Made by a program: the position numbers and the translations under genes
Shown here: positions 23,801 through 34,500 of the stretch, in pieces
Layout of the letters: each line of letters begins with the position of its first letter
Position numbering within the stretch: the first letter of the stretch is position 1
The notes under the pieces: model-generated
Seen by the model: only the letters and a program-made list of their open reading frames with translations
Database searches by the model: none
What the model was told of the DNA's origin: nothing
Origin: Chromera velia
Lineage: Eukaryota; Sar; Chromeraceae
Assembly: GCA_018398765.1 (NCBI GenBank)
Contig: JAHBMJ010005660.1
Location: 25,679-62,900 of the forward strand
Reading direction: 5' to 3'
DNA length: 37,222 bases

Positions 23801-25186
23801 TCAATCGTCGACCACCGACCCCTCTTTCGAGTCGTGGAGGAAGTTTTCAACCCCCCTTGCCAGGTAGGTCTGCACGGACTCTGCGGTCACGTGAGGGATC
23901 GAATTTGCTCCTAGACGAACCCTTTGGAGCTGTCCCTCATCCGCGATTGTGTTTCGAAAGATGTCGACCATTTCGTCAACAGAGCGCTCCCCGTAGTGCT
24001 CGCCACGGACTAGCTGAGCAGTATCGAACGGCTCTCCTTCGACTAGTAATTGGCACTCCGAGGGGGGGTTCAGAATGCCTGGAAAGTACGAGTGGAGGCG
24101 GTCTAGGAGGATCTTTGTGACACGCGGGGCGCCAGACAGATCCATGACTACACACTTACCGTTGTGGTATGTGCACTCCACTGTGCGGAGAGTTTGGGAG
24201 ACGATTCGCAGTTGAAAGTGACCATGCACTCCCAATTTCTCGAGCTGGGGGACTCGAGCGATCTCACGTGTGAGGGCGTCTCGACATGCAATAACCTCTG
24301 GGTGCATTACGCGGTCCCCCTCTCGAACGCGGGCTATCGGACCCCGTCTCAAAATTTTCAGGTCTCTTGCATCCCCACACCCAGCCCCCATTGACAATTC
24401 AAGTTCTTTCATATTCGGAAAAGACGCCCCACCAATTGCTGCAAAAACCGAGGCATCAAGTCGGACGGCGACCACATCTCTACACCTCTTCCTCAGCATG
24501 GAGGCAAGAGGAGGGGGAAGAGGGTCTGCTTCAGATACGGCCACCCCCACCAACTTGCAAAGATGGCGTGCGACTTTCTTCTCTGTTGCCGCACCGTCAA
24601 AGTTCTCATTCGTGTCTGTGTGGATGAGGTCGTCAACGTCGATGAGCTCGCTCTGTTGGAGGGGCTGCTCAAGTTGGAGGTCTTGGAAGACAGTGAATGA
24701 CTTCGCGTGCCTCCGCAACCACAGAGACGGGCAGTGCGAGTGGCCCATAAAAGAGCAGTGCTTCAGGAGCTGGCGCAAGAAGACGGTATCGCACGTGCCG
24801 ACTGTCGCTCGAAGAGAGCGAAGACGCGCACGGACTGCGGAAACAAAAGAGACGGCCCGTGCCACGCTCATCACCGTCCCCCATGCATGAAGATCTAAGT
24901 CAAGGATCATCCCCTCGCATCCTTCCAGCGTTTCCCTTTTATTTGAACGGGATGAAACCGCCAATGCCATCAGATCGTCAATTTCACAAAAAATGATCAG
25001 CTCTTTCCAACAAGGAAAAGAGGAAAACAACGACCCTACAGTCCACCACCCCTTCCTCCATTTCAGAGTCTCACCCGACCCCAGCAGCTCGACAGTAGCC
25101 CACCCACCCCTTCTCGTTTGCACTTCCCTCGCCAAGTTGCCATTGTAGGCCGCTTTCTTGCGTGTCTCTCTGCCCAACTGAAGCAT
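23801..25186 (-). CDS. single-exon orphan protein, weakly F-box / leucine-repeat like
   Basis: An uninterrupted frame of 461 codons with complex, non-repetitive composition ends in TGA. It is unlike the simple-sequence frames around it. Residues 57-80 (FPCWKELIIFCEIDDLMALA and following) resemble the second half of an F-box helix pair. The middle has leucine-spaced segments (FPNMKELELSMG, LEKLGVHGHF, APRVTKILLDRL) that recall irregular leucine-rich repeats. This resemblance is weak and no firm family can be given. The first 50 residues may be untranslated, since the true start could be a later Met. A GGTAAGT string inside the frame (YHNGK) could act as a donor but is not needed. The gene is divergent from the ELM2-like gene, whose ATG lies 614 bases away. 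Confidence 0.6.
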   Translation of the reverse strand: MLQLGRETRKKAAYNGNLAREVQTRRGGWATVELLGSGETLKWRKGWWTVGSLFSSFPCWKELIIFCEIDDLMALAVSSRSNKRETLEGCEGMILDLDLHAWGTVMSVARAVSFVSAVRARLRSLRATVGTCDTVFLRQLLKHCSFMGHSHCPSLWLRRHAKSFTVFQDLQLEQPLQQSELIDVDDLIHTDTNENFDGAATEKKVARHLCKLVGVAVSEADPLPPPLASMLRKRCRDVVAVRLDASVFAAIGGASFPNMKELELSMGAGCGDARDLKILRRGPIARVREGDRVMHPEVIACRDALTREIARVPQLEKLGVHGHFQLRIVSQTLRTVECTYHNGKCVVMDLSGAPRVTKILLDRLHSYFPGILNPPSECQLLVEGEPFDTAQLVRGEHYGERSVDEMVDIFRNTIADEGQLQRVRLGANSIPHVTAESVQTYLARGVENFLHDSKEGSVVDD

Positions 25187-25799
25187 TTAGACGGACCTCT
25201 GAGGGACTCGTCTGAATTAAGAGCAAAAAAAAAAAAGAACCACGCCCACCGGTTGACAGCCTCTCTTTTGTAGATGCTCTGTCTTCAGATCGAATCACTT
25301 ATTCCAAGAATTTACGGCTCGAGGCTTGATCGGGCTTCGAGGGATGACGAATTTTCAGTCCTGTAAATGCTGTATATAGACGGAAGAGAAGATCCAGATA
25401 GACAAGAACCCCGCGGCCAGTGCCGCGCGCGAATCGTGCGCGACAAATCGACAAATCTGCGCGGCCGCGCGAGTGAATCGGGAACTGCATGTTTCTTCAT
25501 GCACATATGATCGACTTTCTCAGTGAACAGCCATGTCAGAGCAGCAATGCCAGCTTTTGGACACTCGAGGCATCTCGAAGCCCAGGGGAGCTTGCGTGTC
25601 AGGCACGTTATGACACTTTATGACACTGCTCGTCGATCGGTGCAAAGATTCGGCCCACCGGCTTGAAACAGCGTTTCAATTTGCGTTATTGAGGCTCAGA
25701 CGGAGTCGACCACTTTATCAATTTTTGTGTACGTACCCTGTTTCTGTAGGCGCGTCTCTTTCCATTTCTTTCCCGACCTCTTCTGTGCACTGAATAAAG
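25187..25799. promoter_or_regulatory. divergent intergenic region with GC-only inverted repeats
   Basis: It lies between two head-to-head genes and should carry both promoters. At 25410-25475 are stacked palindromes: GCGCGCGAATCGTGCGCG and TGCGCGGCCGCGCGA. GTCAGGCACGTTATGACACT and nearby TTATGACACT form a short direct repeat near 25600-25627. No TATA box can be assigned with confidence (TGTATATAGA occurs near 25372). Confidence 0.45.
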
Positions 25800-27590
25800 A
25801 TGAGCACACGAGATGAGGAGAAGAGACAGCAGGACCACGCGAAATGGATGACGGCACGGAATAGGAGCGTTCGAGTGGGTCCCCAATTTCAGGTGCGTTG
25901 AGCTGAAGGCAGGCGGGAAGGGCCGCACACGCAGTTTGTGCATGAATGAGTGTTTTGCCACGCTCGTCAGAGTTGCGTCCATTCCATCTGTCGCAGCCCC
26001 GCAGCTCATCGCTGTCGCTTGCTGTATCTCTCTACGTCGGCAGAGTCCTCCGACCGCGTTTTCAGACAAAACCGCGTGGTGTGCTGGCTTGAACACAGAG
26101 GAGGAGACGGCAACAACAAATTGCAGGGGCTTGCAGGGGAAAAGGAAAGGAAGTGAGGGGAGAGGAGAAAGAATGGGGTACAGCTCACTTTTGTGATGAG
26201 TCACTGACTCCTTGAAGAGGTTCTGAGTCTCTCTGACACTCATTTTGTCCCCACAACCTTTAAGTTTCACAAAGGAACACTCTGCTGGTGAGTGAGTGAG
26301 TGAGTGAGTGAGTCCGTCTCGCGGTTGCTGTACAACCACCCACAGAATTACTCTCCTAGAGGGAGGGAGGGGGGGAGGGAGGGAGGCTAGATGGGATGAA
26401 CGATTTGCTCGGTATGCAAATCAACAACGGGGCAACAAACACATGTAGAAACACACAAAGAGAGGGAGAATGAAGTGTTGAACAAACGGATGAATGAACG
26501 GATAAATGCGCACATCAGTTGATGAGTGAATTGAATGAATGAATGAATGAATGAATGAATGAATGAATGAATGAATGAATGAATGAATGAATTGTTGGTT
26601 CGATTGGTGGATGGGTGAATTGGATGACTAACTGCTGACCAAATGAATGTGTCGACGACAGACTGGCTCACTGAAAGACTGAATGACTGACCGACCGATT
26701 GACTAAATAATGAATAAATGAATCACTCTCCCTCTGACTAAATGAATGAGTGTATATGACTGACCGACTGACTGACTGACTGACTCACTCACTGACTGAC
26801 TCACTGACTGACTCACTGACTGAGTGACTGACTGACTGACTGACTGGCTGACTGACTGACTGACTCACTGACTGACGAACTAAATGAATGTGTGCAGGCC
26901 GCGATTCCTGACCTCATGACTCCAGAGACGCGCGAAGCCGTGGAGACTGCCACGAGCGGAGTGCCGGAGTGCAGACATGCGTACACTGACGGCCAGGGCG
27001 AACAAATGGACGCCCCCCGCAGAGAACAGCAGGTGTACGGTCTCTCTGAAAGAGAAAGAGGCTTGAGGGGTCATCCGCATGCGGGTACTACCGCCTTTGG
27101 TCCTTCTTCTTCGTCCTCAAGTTCCCTTGTGCCCCCTCTGGCAGGGCAAGGGGGGGCATCCCGTCTTCCCTCCTCTCACGCCGCTGCATCTTTTGGAGGC
27201 GCGCATGCGAGGGGCGGGAGGGGGGCACAGGCCGTACCGCCAATGCAGCAGCAGGCAGGTGCCAAGGCTCCCGTTGCCCATCCTCACGCCTCGGGCGTGC
27301 GTCACAAAACAGAACCGCAGCCTGCCGAGCCTGAAGAGGACGACGCGCCCCTTACGGCCTTCCGGGGGGGTCCCTCGCCCACAACGTCTTCTCCTGAGGC
27401 TGGGGGTCACACTGTGCCACTGGGTGGTGCTCCCTCTTCCTCTTCCTCTTCCTTCGTGGCCGGCCTTCCTTCTGCTTATGGAATTGGGAGCATGGGAGTC
27501 GGGGAGGGAGCGGCGGGAGGGCAGGCAGGAGCAGGGCAGCCCCCGATGAAGAGGATGAAGCAGGAGCACCAAGGACAAAAGGGAACATGA
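25800..27590 (+). CDS. ELM2-motif protein with disordered tail, 2 exons
   Basis: Exon 1 is 25800-25892 (31 codons, MSTRDEEKRQQDHAKWMTAR...) with donor CAG|GTGCGT. Exon 2 is 26898-27590, acceptor TGTGCAG, phase 0. The join gives VRVGPQFQ|AAIPDLMTPETRE. This matches the opening signature of ELM2 domains (R-V-G-x-x-[FY]-Q-A-x-I-P), found in chromatin regulators such as MTA, RERE and MIER-type proteins. After that come about 200 residues of Ser/Pro/Gly/Ala-rich sequence ending in MKRMKQEHQGQKGT, a possible basic nuclear signal. The product would be 261 aa. The C-terminal part of ELM2 and the SANT domain that usually follows are not seen, so this is a minimal or partial version. A nuclear role is inference. 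Confidence 0.7.
26287..26878. repeat. (GAGT)n, (GAAT)n and (GACT)n arrays
   Basis: Three separate tetranucleotide arrays in the intron of the ELM2-motif gene: about 26289-26312, 26530-26592 and 26760-26875. They explain the FIHSFIHS and similar frames. Confidence 0.95.
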
Positions 27591-28092
27591 GCAGAAAAAA
27601 GAAAGTGACTGCACGTATAGTCGAGTACCCTCATTGTCGTGACTGACCGGGGGAAGAAGAAAAAAGGGGTCCAGATATATGTCGAGAGAGAACGTTGCAT
27701 GGGACCGTGGCAACTTCATCATTTCAAGATCATTAGTGCAAGAGAATGAAGAATTAATGGACTTGTCGGTCTTGTCCTGATCGATGCAGTCGCACCAGAT
27801 GTGGCGTGACAGGGTACCTCGCTGGCAGGCAACTGTTGCAGGCAAGCAGGAACATTTTTTGCCTCTCAGAGGAATGCTGCATGGGGGTTGGAACGAACAC
27901 TGTTGGCAAGCAAGAATGAACTTTTCTTGAAGGCTTTAATTCAAATTAATTGTTGGACGGAGGGAGTCTGTTAGTAAAAAGTTTCTGTAGCACTGTGATG
28001 GCGTGGCCCGGTGTGTGTGGCACATATGAATACGAGTCGGAGGAAAGCAAAAAGAATTAAGAAATTTATCATAATTACATATGATTATCTCC
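27591..28092. other. 3' flank of the ELM2-motif gene
   Basis: No supported coding sequence. Composition turns AT-rich from about 27920 toward the transposon. Confidence 0.5.
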
Positions 28093-28100
28093 ATCTTTAT
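28093..28100. repeat. left 8-bp target site duplication of the hAT element
   Basis: ATCTTTAT directly precedes the element end CAGGGTTGCT and is repeated exactly at 29224-29231. Confidence 0.9.
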
Positions 28101-29223
28101 CAGGGTTGCTTTTTCGTCCGGTAACGACCCCTCTCTACCGGTAATCCGGTACCGGATTACCGGTAATGGACTCCGTTTACCTAAGTTTTACCAGAAAAAA
28201 ATGAGGAGAAAATGAAGCTTCAAAAAAAAATTTTCGCCTGCGGCGCAACTCCTATTCTTTAGTTTTAAAGACTTCTTTCAACGTTTTTAGCACTTTTATG
28301 AATCAAATTAAGATTCTTTTAAAAATATGTTGTTTGTCTGCGCTTGTCTGCCTGGTTCGGAGCGGCAAACGCGTGCATTCGGGGGACCAGAGGAGTGCAA
28401 GGGGAGGGCTGGGAGGAAGGAGGAGTAGGCAGTACACTGGTTATGACTGAGGGGTAGGAAGTACTTAGTAAAGGCCGAAGAAGGCATTCAGATGGAGGAG
28501 CGTCAAGTATGAGGTCGCATGAGAGAGAGAGCTAGTAGCAACAGCAGTAACCAGGACAGAAGGAAGAGATGAAAGACGTATAGGCCAGACGCTAGGAACA
28601 AACTTTAAGTCAAATAGTCTTCTCAAATAGTCTTCTTGGAGGTCTATAAACCGGAAGCAGTAGTCGTTGTGGAGGTAAAGAGGCAGCTAGCAGGTGGCCT
28701 GGCCTTAAGACGTGAAAACCTCTTTTGACAGGACGTGCTCACCTTCAAGGTTGTCAGATTTGTTGTATCACACTTGCATGGTGCCTATAAATATAGCGTG
28801 GCAGCCCACAAGAGTGTTGGTGGAGGCGAGTTATGCCGATTCTATACCGTTTTTGGTCGTCAAAACGCTACTGAGATGCTACTGAGGCCAATGGCAATCC
28901 GTCTTTCCAGTTTTATCATTTAAAACAGCATGGCTGCCCTTTAGTATCTCACTTAAACCATAGATAACTTAATTTACAACACATAAATGACTGTCAAACC
29001 TAGTTAGACCGCATAAATGAACGAACCTAGGAACGAACAAATAACTCAAAATGCTTTAAAAAATGCTTATTATCATAAATAGATTTTTTAAACTATGCTT
29101 TTGAATTATACTTTATCTCTACAGCCTTTACCAAACTCTTTACCGGTGGCCGGCCACTCTACCGGTAATTACCGGTTAACCGGTAATCAGCTCGCTTTAC
29201 CACCGGAAAAATCAGCAACCCTG
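28101..29223. mobile_element. non-autonomous hAT-superfamily DNA transposon (1123 bp)
   Basis: Ends are CAGGGTTGCT... and ...AGCAACCCTG (10-base perfect terminal inverted repeats), flanked by the exact 8-bp duplication ATCTTTAT. An 8-bp duplication and CAGGG-type termini are diagnostic of hAT elements. Just inside each end are clusters of ACCGGTAA / TTACCGGT (near 28137-28168 and 29139-29183), partly palindromic, which look like subterminal transposase-binding sites. The interior has no frame long enough for a hAT transposase; the longest, 28735-28923, is 62 codons with no known motif. It must have been mobilised by an enzyme encoded elsewhere. Confidence 0.92.
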
Positions 29224-29231
29224 ATCTTTAT
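29224..29231. repeat. right 8-bp target site duplication of the hAT element
   Basis: ATCTTTAT directly follows the element end and is identical to 28093-28100. Confidence 0.9.
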
Positions 29232-29725
29232 TGGTATTTTAATTGATATCAAAAATAAAAATGTATATGTATATATATAATTGAATTTGTCAGCTAGATT
29301 AAAAAATTGATATCGATCTGACTTCGTGGTGATCTAAATTAATATCTCATAATGTTCCTAACAATGTTCAAATACAACTTTAACACTTTAAGTAACGAGA
29401 TGTAATGCATCAATCTGCCATACATGTGACTAGGCACTGATTTAATTTTAGGTATCATATTGAATGGATGATTCAAGTTCGATTTTTATTATGTGTTGGT
29501 ACACATATTAGCGATCTTGTGTTCCGATCAAGTTTGTCCATGTCTGTTCAACCAGCTATTCAAAAAACTGAACTAATCACTTTTTTGCCTGGTCACGGTA
29601 TTGCAGGGTGGCCCTTTCTTTTGCCTATTCAAGTTAATCTGCCAGTACTTTACGCAGAGTATGCCAGTAATCGACACACCGACTTGGCAGAAGCGTGGGC
29701 AACCGTATTTTTATGCAGTCTTGGT
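29232..29725. other. AT-rich spacer, no supported gene
   Basis: A 90-codon plus-strand frame at 29468-29740 has ordinary-looking composition but no recognisable motif or splice context. Nothing else can be supported. Confidence 0.4.
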
Positions 29726-30440
29726 CTAGGTCTTGGTTGAGCCTGCCCCCCGACCAGAAGGGAAATCTAACGACCCACCTCCCAGCAACGGACTGTCACT
29801 CAACAAGAATTGAGAGAAGGGAGCCTGTGGGGGGGAGTTCGCACGTTGCTGTGTGGCACCCTCACCCATCTGCTGCTGGTGATGTTGCTGCTGAAGGTAC
29901 TGTGCAGCCGCCTGTAAATGTTTGCGGGCGCCTCAACCTCTGAGCGTCTCATTTGCACCTGCAGAAAGTCCGTTGTGAGACGCGGTCATATGAGGCACAA
30001 ATCCATTACCGTAATTTTGCTTGATCCCCCGCGAGTGGGGATGGGAGAAGTCTACGCGTGAACTTGACTCTCCCCCTCTCTGACTCTCCGCCATCCCCTG
30101 CTGGCTCTGAGGGTGCCCTGTGCCCCCATCTCTCCTCCCGTCTGCGTCTTCTTCTTCTCCTGCTGCTGCAGTCGGACCTGAAACGCGCTTCCACTCCCAC
30201 TCGAACCTGGAGACCGAGGTGGAGCGCTGGAGGGATCCAAGAGGAAACGAGACTCTCACAAGAACGCCCCCAAGTCTCCTGGGCGCTCTGGGCGAGTAAG
30301 GGTCCACCTGGGGGGGTCTGCGTGACTGCTGCCTGATCCGCTTTCTCTTTCTCTGCCGCTGATGCTGCTCTTGTTGTTGTGCCTCGAAAGTCGGGCTGCA
30401 AATGCGATGAGGGCGTGCCGCTGAGTGAAGGAGGGGCCCG
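29726..30440 (-). CDS. glutamine-rich protein, fragmentary gene model
   Basis: Three Gln-rich blocks lie in minus-strand frames bounded by possible 3' splice sites. Block 1 is near 30300-30410: ACTTTCGAGG region, reading SPTFEAQQQEQHQRQRKRKR with a basic nuclear-type signal, then RPPQVDPYSPRAPRRLGG. Block 2 follows TTTCAG near 30190: VRLQQQEKKKTQTGG. Block 3 is 29726-29911 after TTTACAG: AAAQYLQQQHHQQQMGEG... ending in a stop at 29726. They are in different frames and the joining donors are not settled. The blocks suggest a transcription-factor or coactivator-like disordered protein. It could also be extra exons of the gene at 31121-36063. Confidence 0.35.
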
Positions 30441-30699
30441 CGTGTGAGTGCATGCCGGAGCCCTCAGAGACACCGTGAGAGGGGGCCCCGGCCCGAGGGT
30501 CGTTTGCTTCTCCTCTGGAGGGCGTACGGGGAAGGGGAGCTCTTTGAAGAGACAGGGCAGGGGAGACAATGGATTGACCTCCTGCATTTTCTCCCCCCCC
30601 TCCCCGACGACATCTCCCATTGAAATGGTTTCTTGGAAAGTTCTTGACACTTACTGCTCTCACCGTGAGAAGGAAGACAAGGAGAAGGAGAAATAGACA

Positions 30700-30960
30700 C
30701 ACCACTCTCTCCCGGGCATGCAGTCTCCGGGGCCGAGAGCAGTCAGAGCAAACAAGGAACAGACGGCACGCAACTCTCTCCCGGGCATGCAGTCTCCGGG
30801 GCCGAGAGCAGTCAGAGCAGACAAGGAACAGACGGCACGCAACTCTCTCCCGGGCATGCAGTCTCCGGGGCCGAGAGCAGTCAGAGCACACAAGGACGCA
30901 ACTCTCTCCCAGGCATGCAGTCTCCGGGGCCGAGAGCAGTCAGGGCAGAGAGGGAAAGGA
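30700..30960. repeat. 69-bp tandem repeat, about four copies
   Basis: The unit contains CCCGGGCATGCAGTCTCCGG and GAGAGCAGTCAGAGCA. Copies start near 30711, 30780, 30849 and 30908 (spacing 69, 69, 59). Because 69 is a multiple of three it is open in several frames on both strands, but no coding role is supported. Confidence 0.92.
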
Positions 30961-31120
30961 TTCTCACGGTTCCACAGCAAAAGGGGCAATGCGAACGAAA
31001 CGGCAGAACACGATGCTTTAGTTCTGTCGACGTGTGTCGCATCTCCTCGACCTGCGAGCCCAAGGTGGGCGGATCCCGGCAAGCAGGTGCAGGGTTTGCG
31101 TGTTGTTGGACGGACAGCGC

Positions 31121-31562
31121 CTAAAAACGCATTTCGGTTCCTGCAACAAAATTGGACGGGAACGCTCGTGGTTCTCCTGAATTTTGATGAGATCGTTCAG
31201 CGCAAATCAAAGAAAGAACAAACAGGAAGTGAGGGTGCATGTCTACTCTGAAGTCTTCATCTGTCAATCCAGAATTCCTTGTCCGCAACACTATGAAAGT
31301 AACAGCTGCCTCATCATGCCTCTGCGGTGGCATATAGTTTTGTATATAGAGATATGAGAGGCATAGAAGCAAGAAGAGATGGAAAAGCAGGAGCAGGAGC
31401 AAAAAGCCGTCACAAATATAAAAAGGCAGATGCACTGGCAGACTAGGAGACACAACCATTTCCTCTTCAGCTTTCTCTGCCTGTGTTTGCATAGAAGGTG
31501 TCTCAGAGAGTTGCACAAATTAGATATAAACAAAATTCAGACACAGAGAACAGTGTAAATGA

Positions 31563-31594
<32 letters not shown>

Positions 31595-34500
31595 GCACCC
31601 ACACACACACACACAGAGAGAGGGGAGGGGGGCGCCAAGGGAAGAGCGACTGGTTGCAGGCAGATCGCTAGATTCTAAAACAATCGGAGCTTCCAAAACG
31701 ACAGCTGGTCAGTGAATCAGTTACTTACCTTGTCCCCTCGTGCACTCGGGATTTCCGCCTTTGCCTCATCTGGTGGCCTCCATCCGTCTCCCTTCCTGGT
31801 TGCCTCTTGGGTCGGTCGGTTTTCAGTGACGTCTTGCCTTTGTCTTAGGAAGTGCCTTGCGCGACAAGACCGAGAGAAGTTGTCATCGCTCTGCTGATGG
31901 CGTGAGCCTTCCGGTGTCTCCGCCTGTCTGCTTTGTTGGCTATCGAAAGGGACAGTCGAATGAGCAAGTGGGGCTGGCGCTCGTGGTGTGTCGTCAGAGG
32001 GATTGCTGTGAGACAGCATGGGGGGATTCGATCGAGTGCTTGAGGGCGGTCCCGAAAGCCTGGTTGGTTGAATCAGCCCGCAAGAGGCCGCTCGCTGCCA
32101 TTGAAAGAAGGAGCCTGTGGAGGGATCACGTGCCGCTGAGTGGGAGTGTGATTCCGACCGGCCTGCAGAATTTAGGCAAGAAGAAATTCGCAGCTAGTCA
32201 TGTGTATGTGAGCACACACTAGTATGAAAGATACATAGAAGCCATTACACTATATGCATCGATGCATCCCACCCACAGATGCACAATCAAGGTGAGACCA
32301 GATTCCGTTACATGTATCAACAAAACTGGAAGTAGAAGACCCATGAGCTGATGGATTCGAACACACAGTAAAAAGAAACCGCTGACTGACCACAGGAGGA
32401 CTGCGCCTCTTCGAAGCCTTCAGCATCGTCGAAGGAGAGGGGTCCGGAGTCTCCAGAGGGTTTTGGGGTGAATCTCTGTTGTCCAGGCGAATGCTGCGAC
32501 TCTGAGGTAGCAGTAGCAGCAGCACCAATGATAGGACGGATAAAGTCGAGCAACTTCTGCCCCCGGTTTTTACATCTTCCGGCGCTACGAAGTAGAGGTG
32601 GGGTCGAATGTGCGGACCGGGGCCTGGCGTCTCCACTGGAAGGCCTGTTCCCGCGAATGTCTTTCCTGTCCTGCAAGAATTGAAGACAGCAGACGCGGCC
32701 GGCAAAGTGAGTGATTCCGTGTTGACTACCAATGGATGCCTGCCATGCAGTCATTTTCCTTAAAGTTGCACAACTTTGGAGCCTGGAGGAACACAAAAGA
32801 GAGCACGTTGAAGCTCCAAAAGAATCTATCCATCCCGCAGGAGGGTGAGGTGAGACTGGCAGGGTTCAGGGTACGGTATTTCTGAGAATGAGCGTCAGTT
32901 TACATGTGTATGGTAAAGAGCGGAAGAGAATGGAAGTAAAGTCGAAAAGGGGCCGAGGGTGGGCAAACATACAGGCAGATACATATGCAGCCTGAGAAGC
33001 AAACGAACAGGTAGGGAGACAGAGAGGCATCACGACAGAGAATATCGATCCCTGCAGGGTCTCCCTCCGGCCTTTCCCCGCATATGGATGTAAGACGTAC
33101 GGGCGGTCAGGGGAACACACAAAACCAGCGAGACAGAGAAGAAGACATTAAACGACACACCCATCACTTCTGCTGCAAACGATACACAGCGACTTTCGAT
33201 TGAAAATGAAATGCCGACCAACCTGTTGTTCTGAAGCAGAGGAGAGGGCTGAAGAGGCGATCTGCTCTCCTAATCTGCCAGAGACACGCCTTTCTTCACG
33301 TGCATTGTCAGGTCTTGAGGGTGGTGCAGTTTTAGAGGTTTCGTCTTTGCTCCCTTCTGACGACTGGCTTCTCTGTCGTCTCTCTAAGGTCACGGTCTCG
33401 ACAGTAACCGACGACGACCCTTCAAAGGCAGAGCCGCCCGCAAAGGGGGGGGGAACAGTGGGACTCGTAGCTGCTCGTACTAGATAGTCGCGAGCTTCTG
33501 GACGTTCCCACGAGAAGATCACCAGTTTGCTTTCTTCCGCTGGAACACCTGAGATGTGCATGCAAGAGTCTCGATTCACTCTGTTGGAGAAAGAACACGT
33601 ACAGATACAAACATGCATTCAGATTTCAAAGTCTGCGGGGAACCGATACACAAAAGGAAGGTGGAGGTAGGGGGGAGGGGCAGCACACGGTCTGACTGAA
33701 GGACTGAATGGCTGACAAAGTATTCCCAAAGAGGGTTGGAGGGCTGCCTGGCTGTCTATGTGTATGTGAGCACACACTAGTATGAAAGATACATAGAAGC
33801 CATTACACTATATGCATCGATGCATCCCACCCACAGATGCACAATCAAGGTGACACCAGATTCCGTTACATGTATCAACAAAGCTGGAAGAGAAGACCCA
33901 TGAGCTGATGGATTCGAACACACAGTATGCATGGGCTATGAATGCAAGGGCGGTTCTTCATGTGCAGCTCACACGACAATACTTCGTTTATCCGTTGCCG
34001 ACTGAAATCGAGATCGACTTACGTGAGGATGAAGGGAAGTTCATCGGGTCACCACAGTCGTCCCCCGGATCGGGCGGCTCGGAGTCTCCTGGAAGGACTG
34101 AGAGGGGATCATTACGGAGACGGCTGGAGGATCCAATGAGTGAACTCTTCTGACTCTCTTGGTTTTGATGTTTTGGGTTTGTTGCGCTACCCCCTTCCTC
34201 TGTGAACCCTTTGTCGTTTGACCATTCGTTGGTCAGCTCTAAAGCAATGTCTGCAAGCAAAACAGCTTCCCCCTCTTCCTCACTGAGCTCAGACAGGCTC
34301 TCTTCGAGCCTGCTGGAGTTATCGTCATGTGCAAAACTGCACACTTTGCGATGTGCCGGGCTAGAAGGTCGTTTGACTGCAGGTTCAGTGAGCGAGGGAC
34401 CTTCATCTCCATGAGGCTGTGCTGGTATCTCCTTGAGGACAGACCCGAACGGACCAAATAAAGCACCGCTTTGGTTCTTTCCACTGTCAGCTCTCGGGTC

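Noticed and set aside
25686-26339. 217-codon minus-strand frame
   Set aside because: It runs opposite exon 1 of the ELM2-motif gene and through a GAGT microsatellite; no motif.
29468-29740. 90-codon plus-strand frame
   Set aside because: No motif, no splice context, and it overlaps the Gln-rich minus-strand exon.
30718-31251. 177-codon plus-strand frame and matching minus-strand frames
   Set aside because: Driven by the 69-bp tandem repeat, whose length keeps several frames open.
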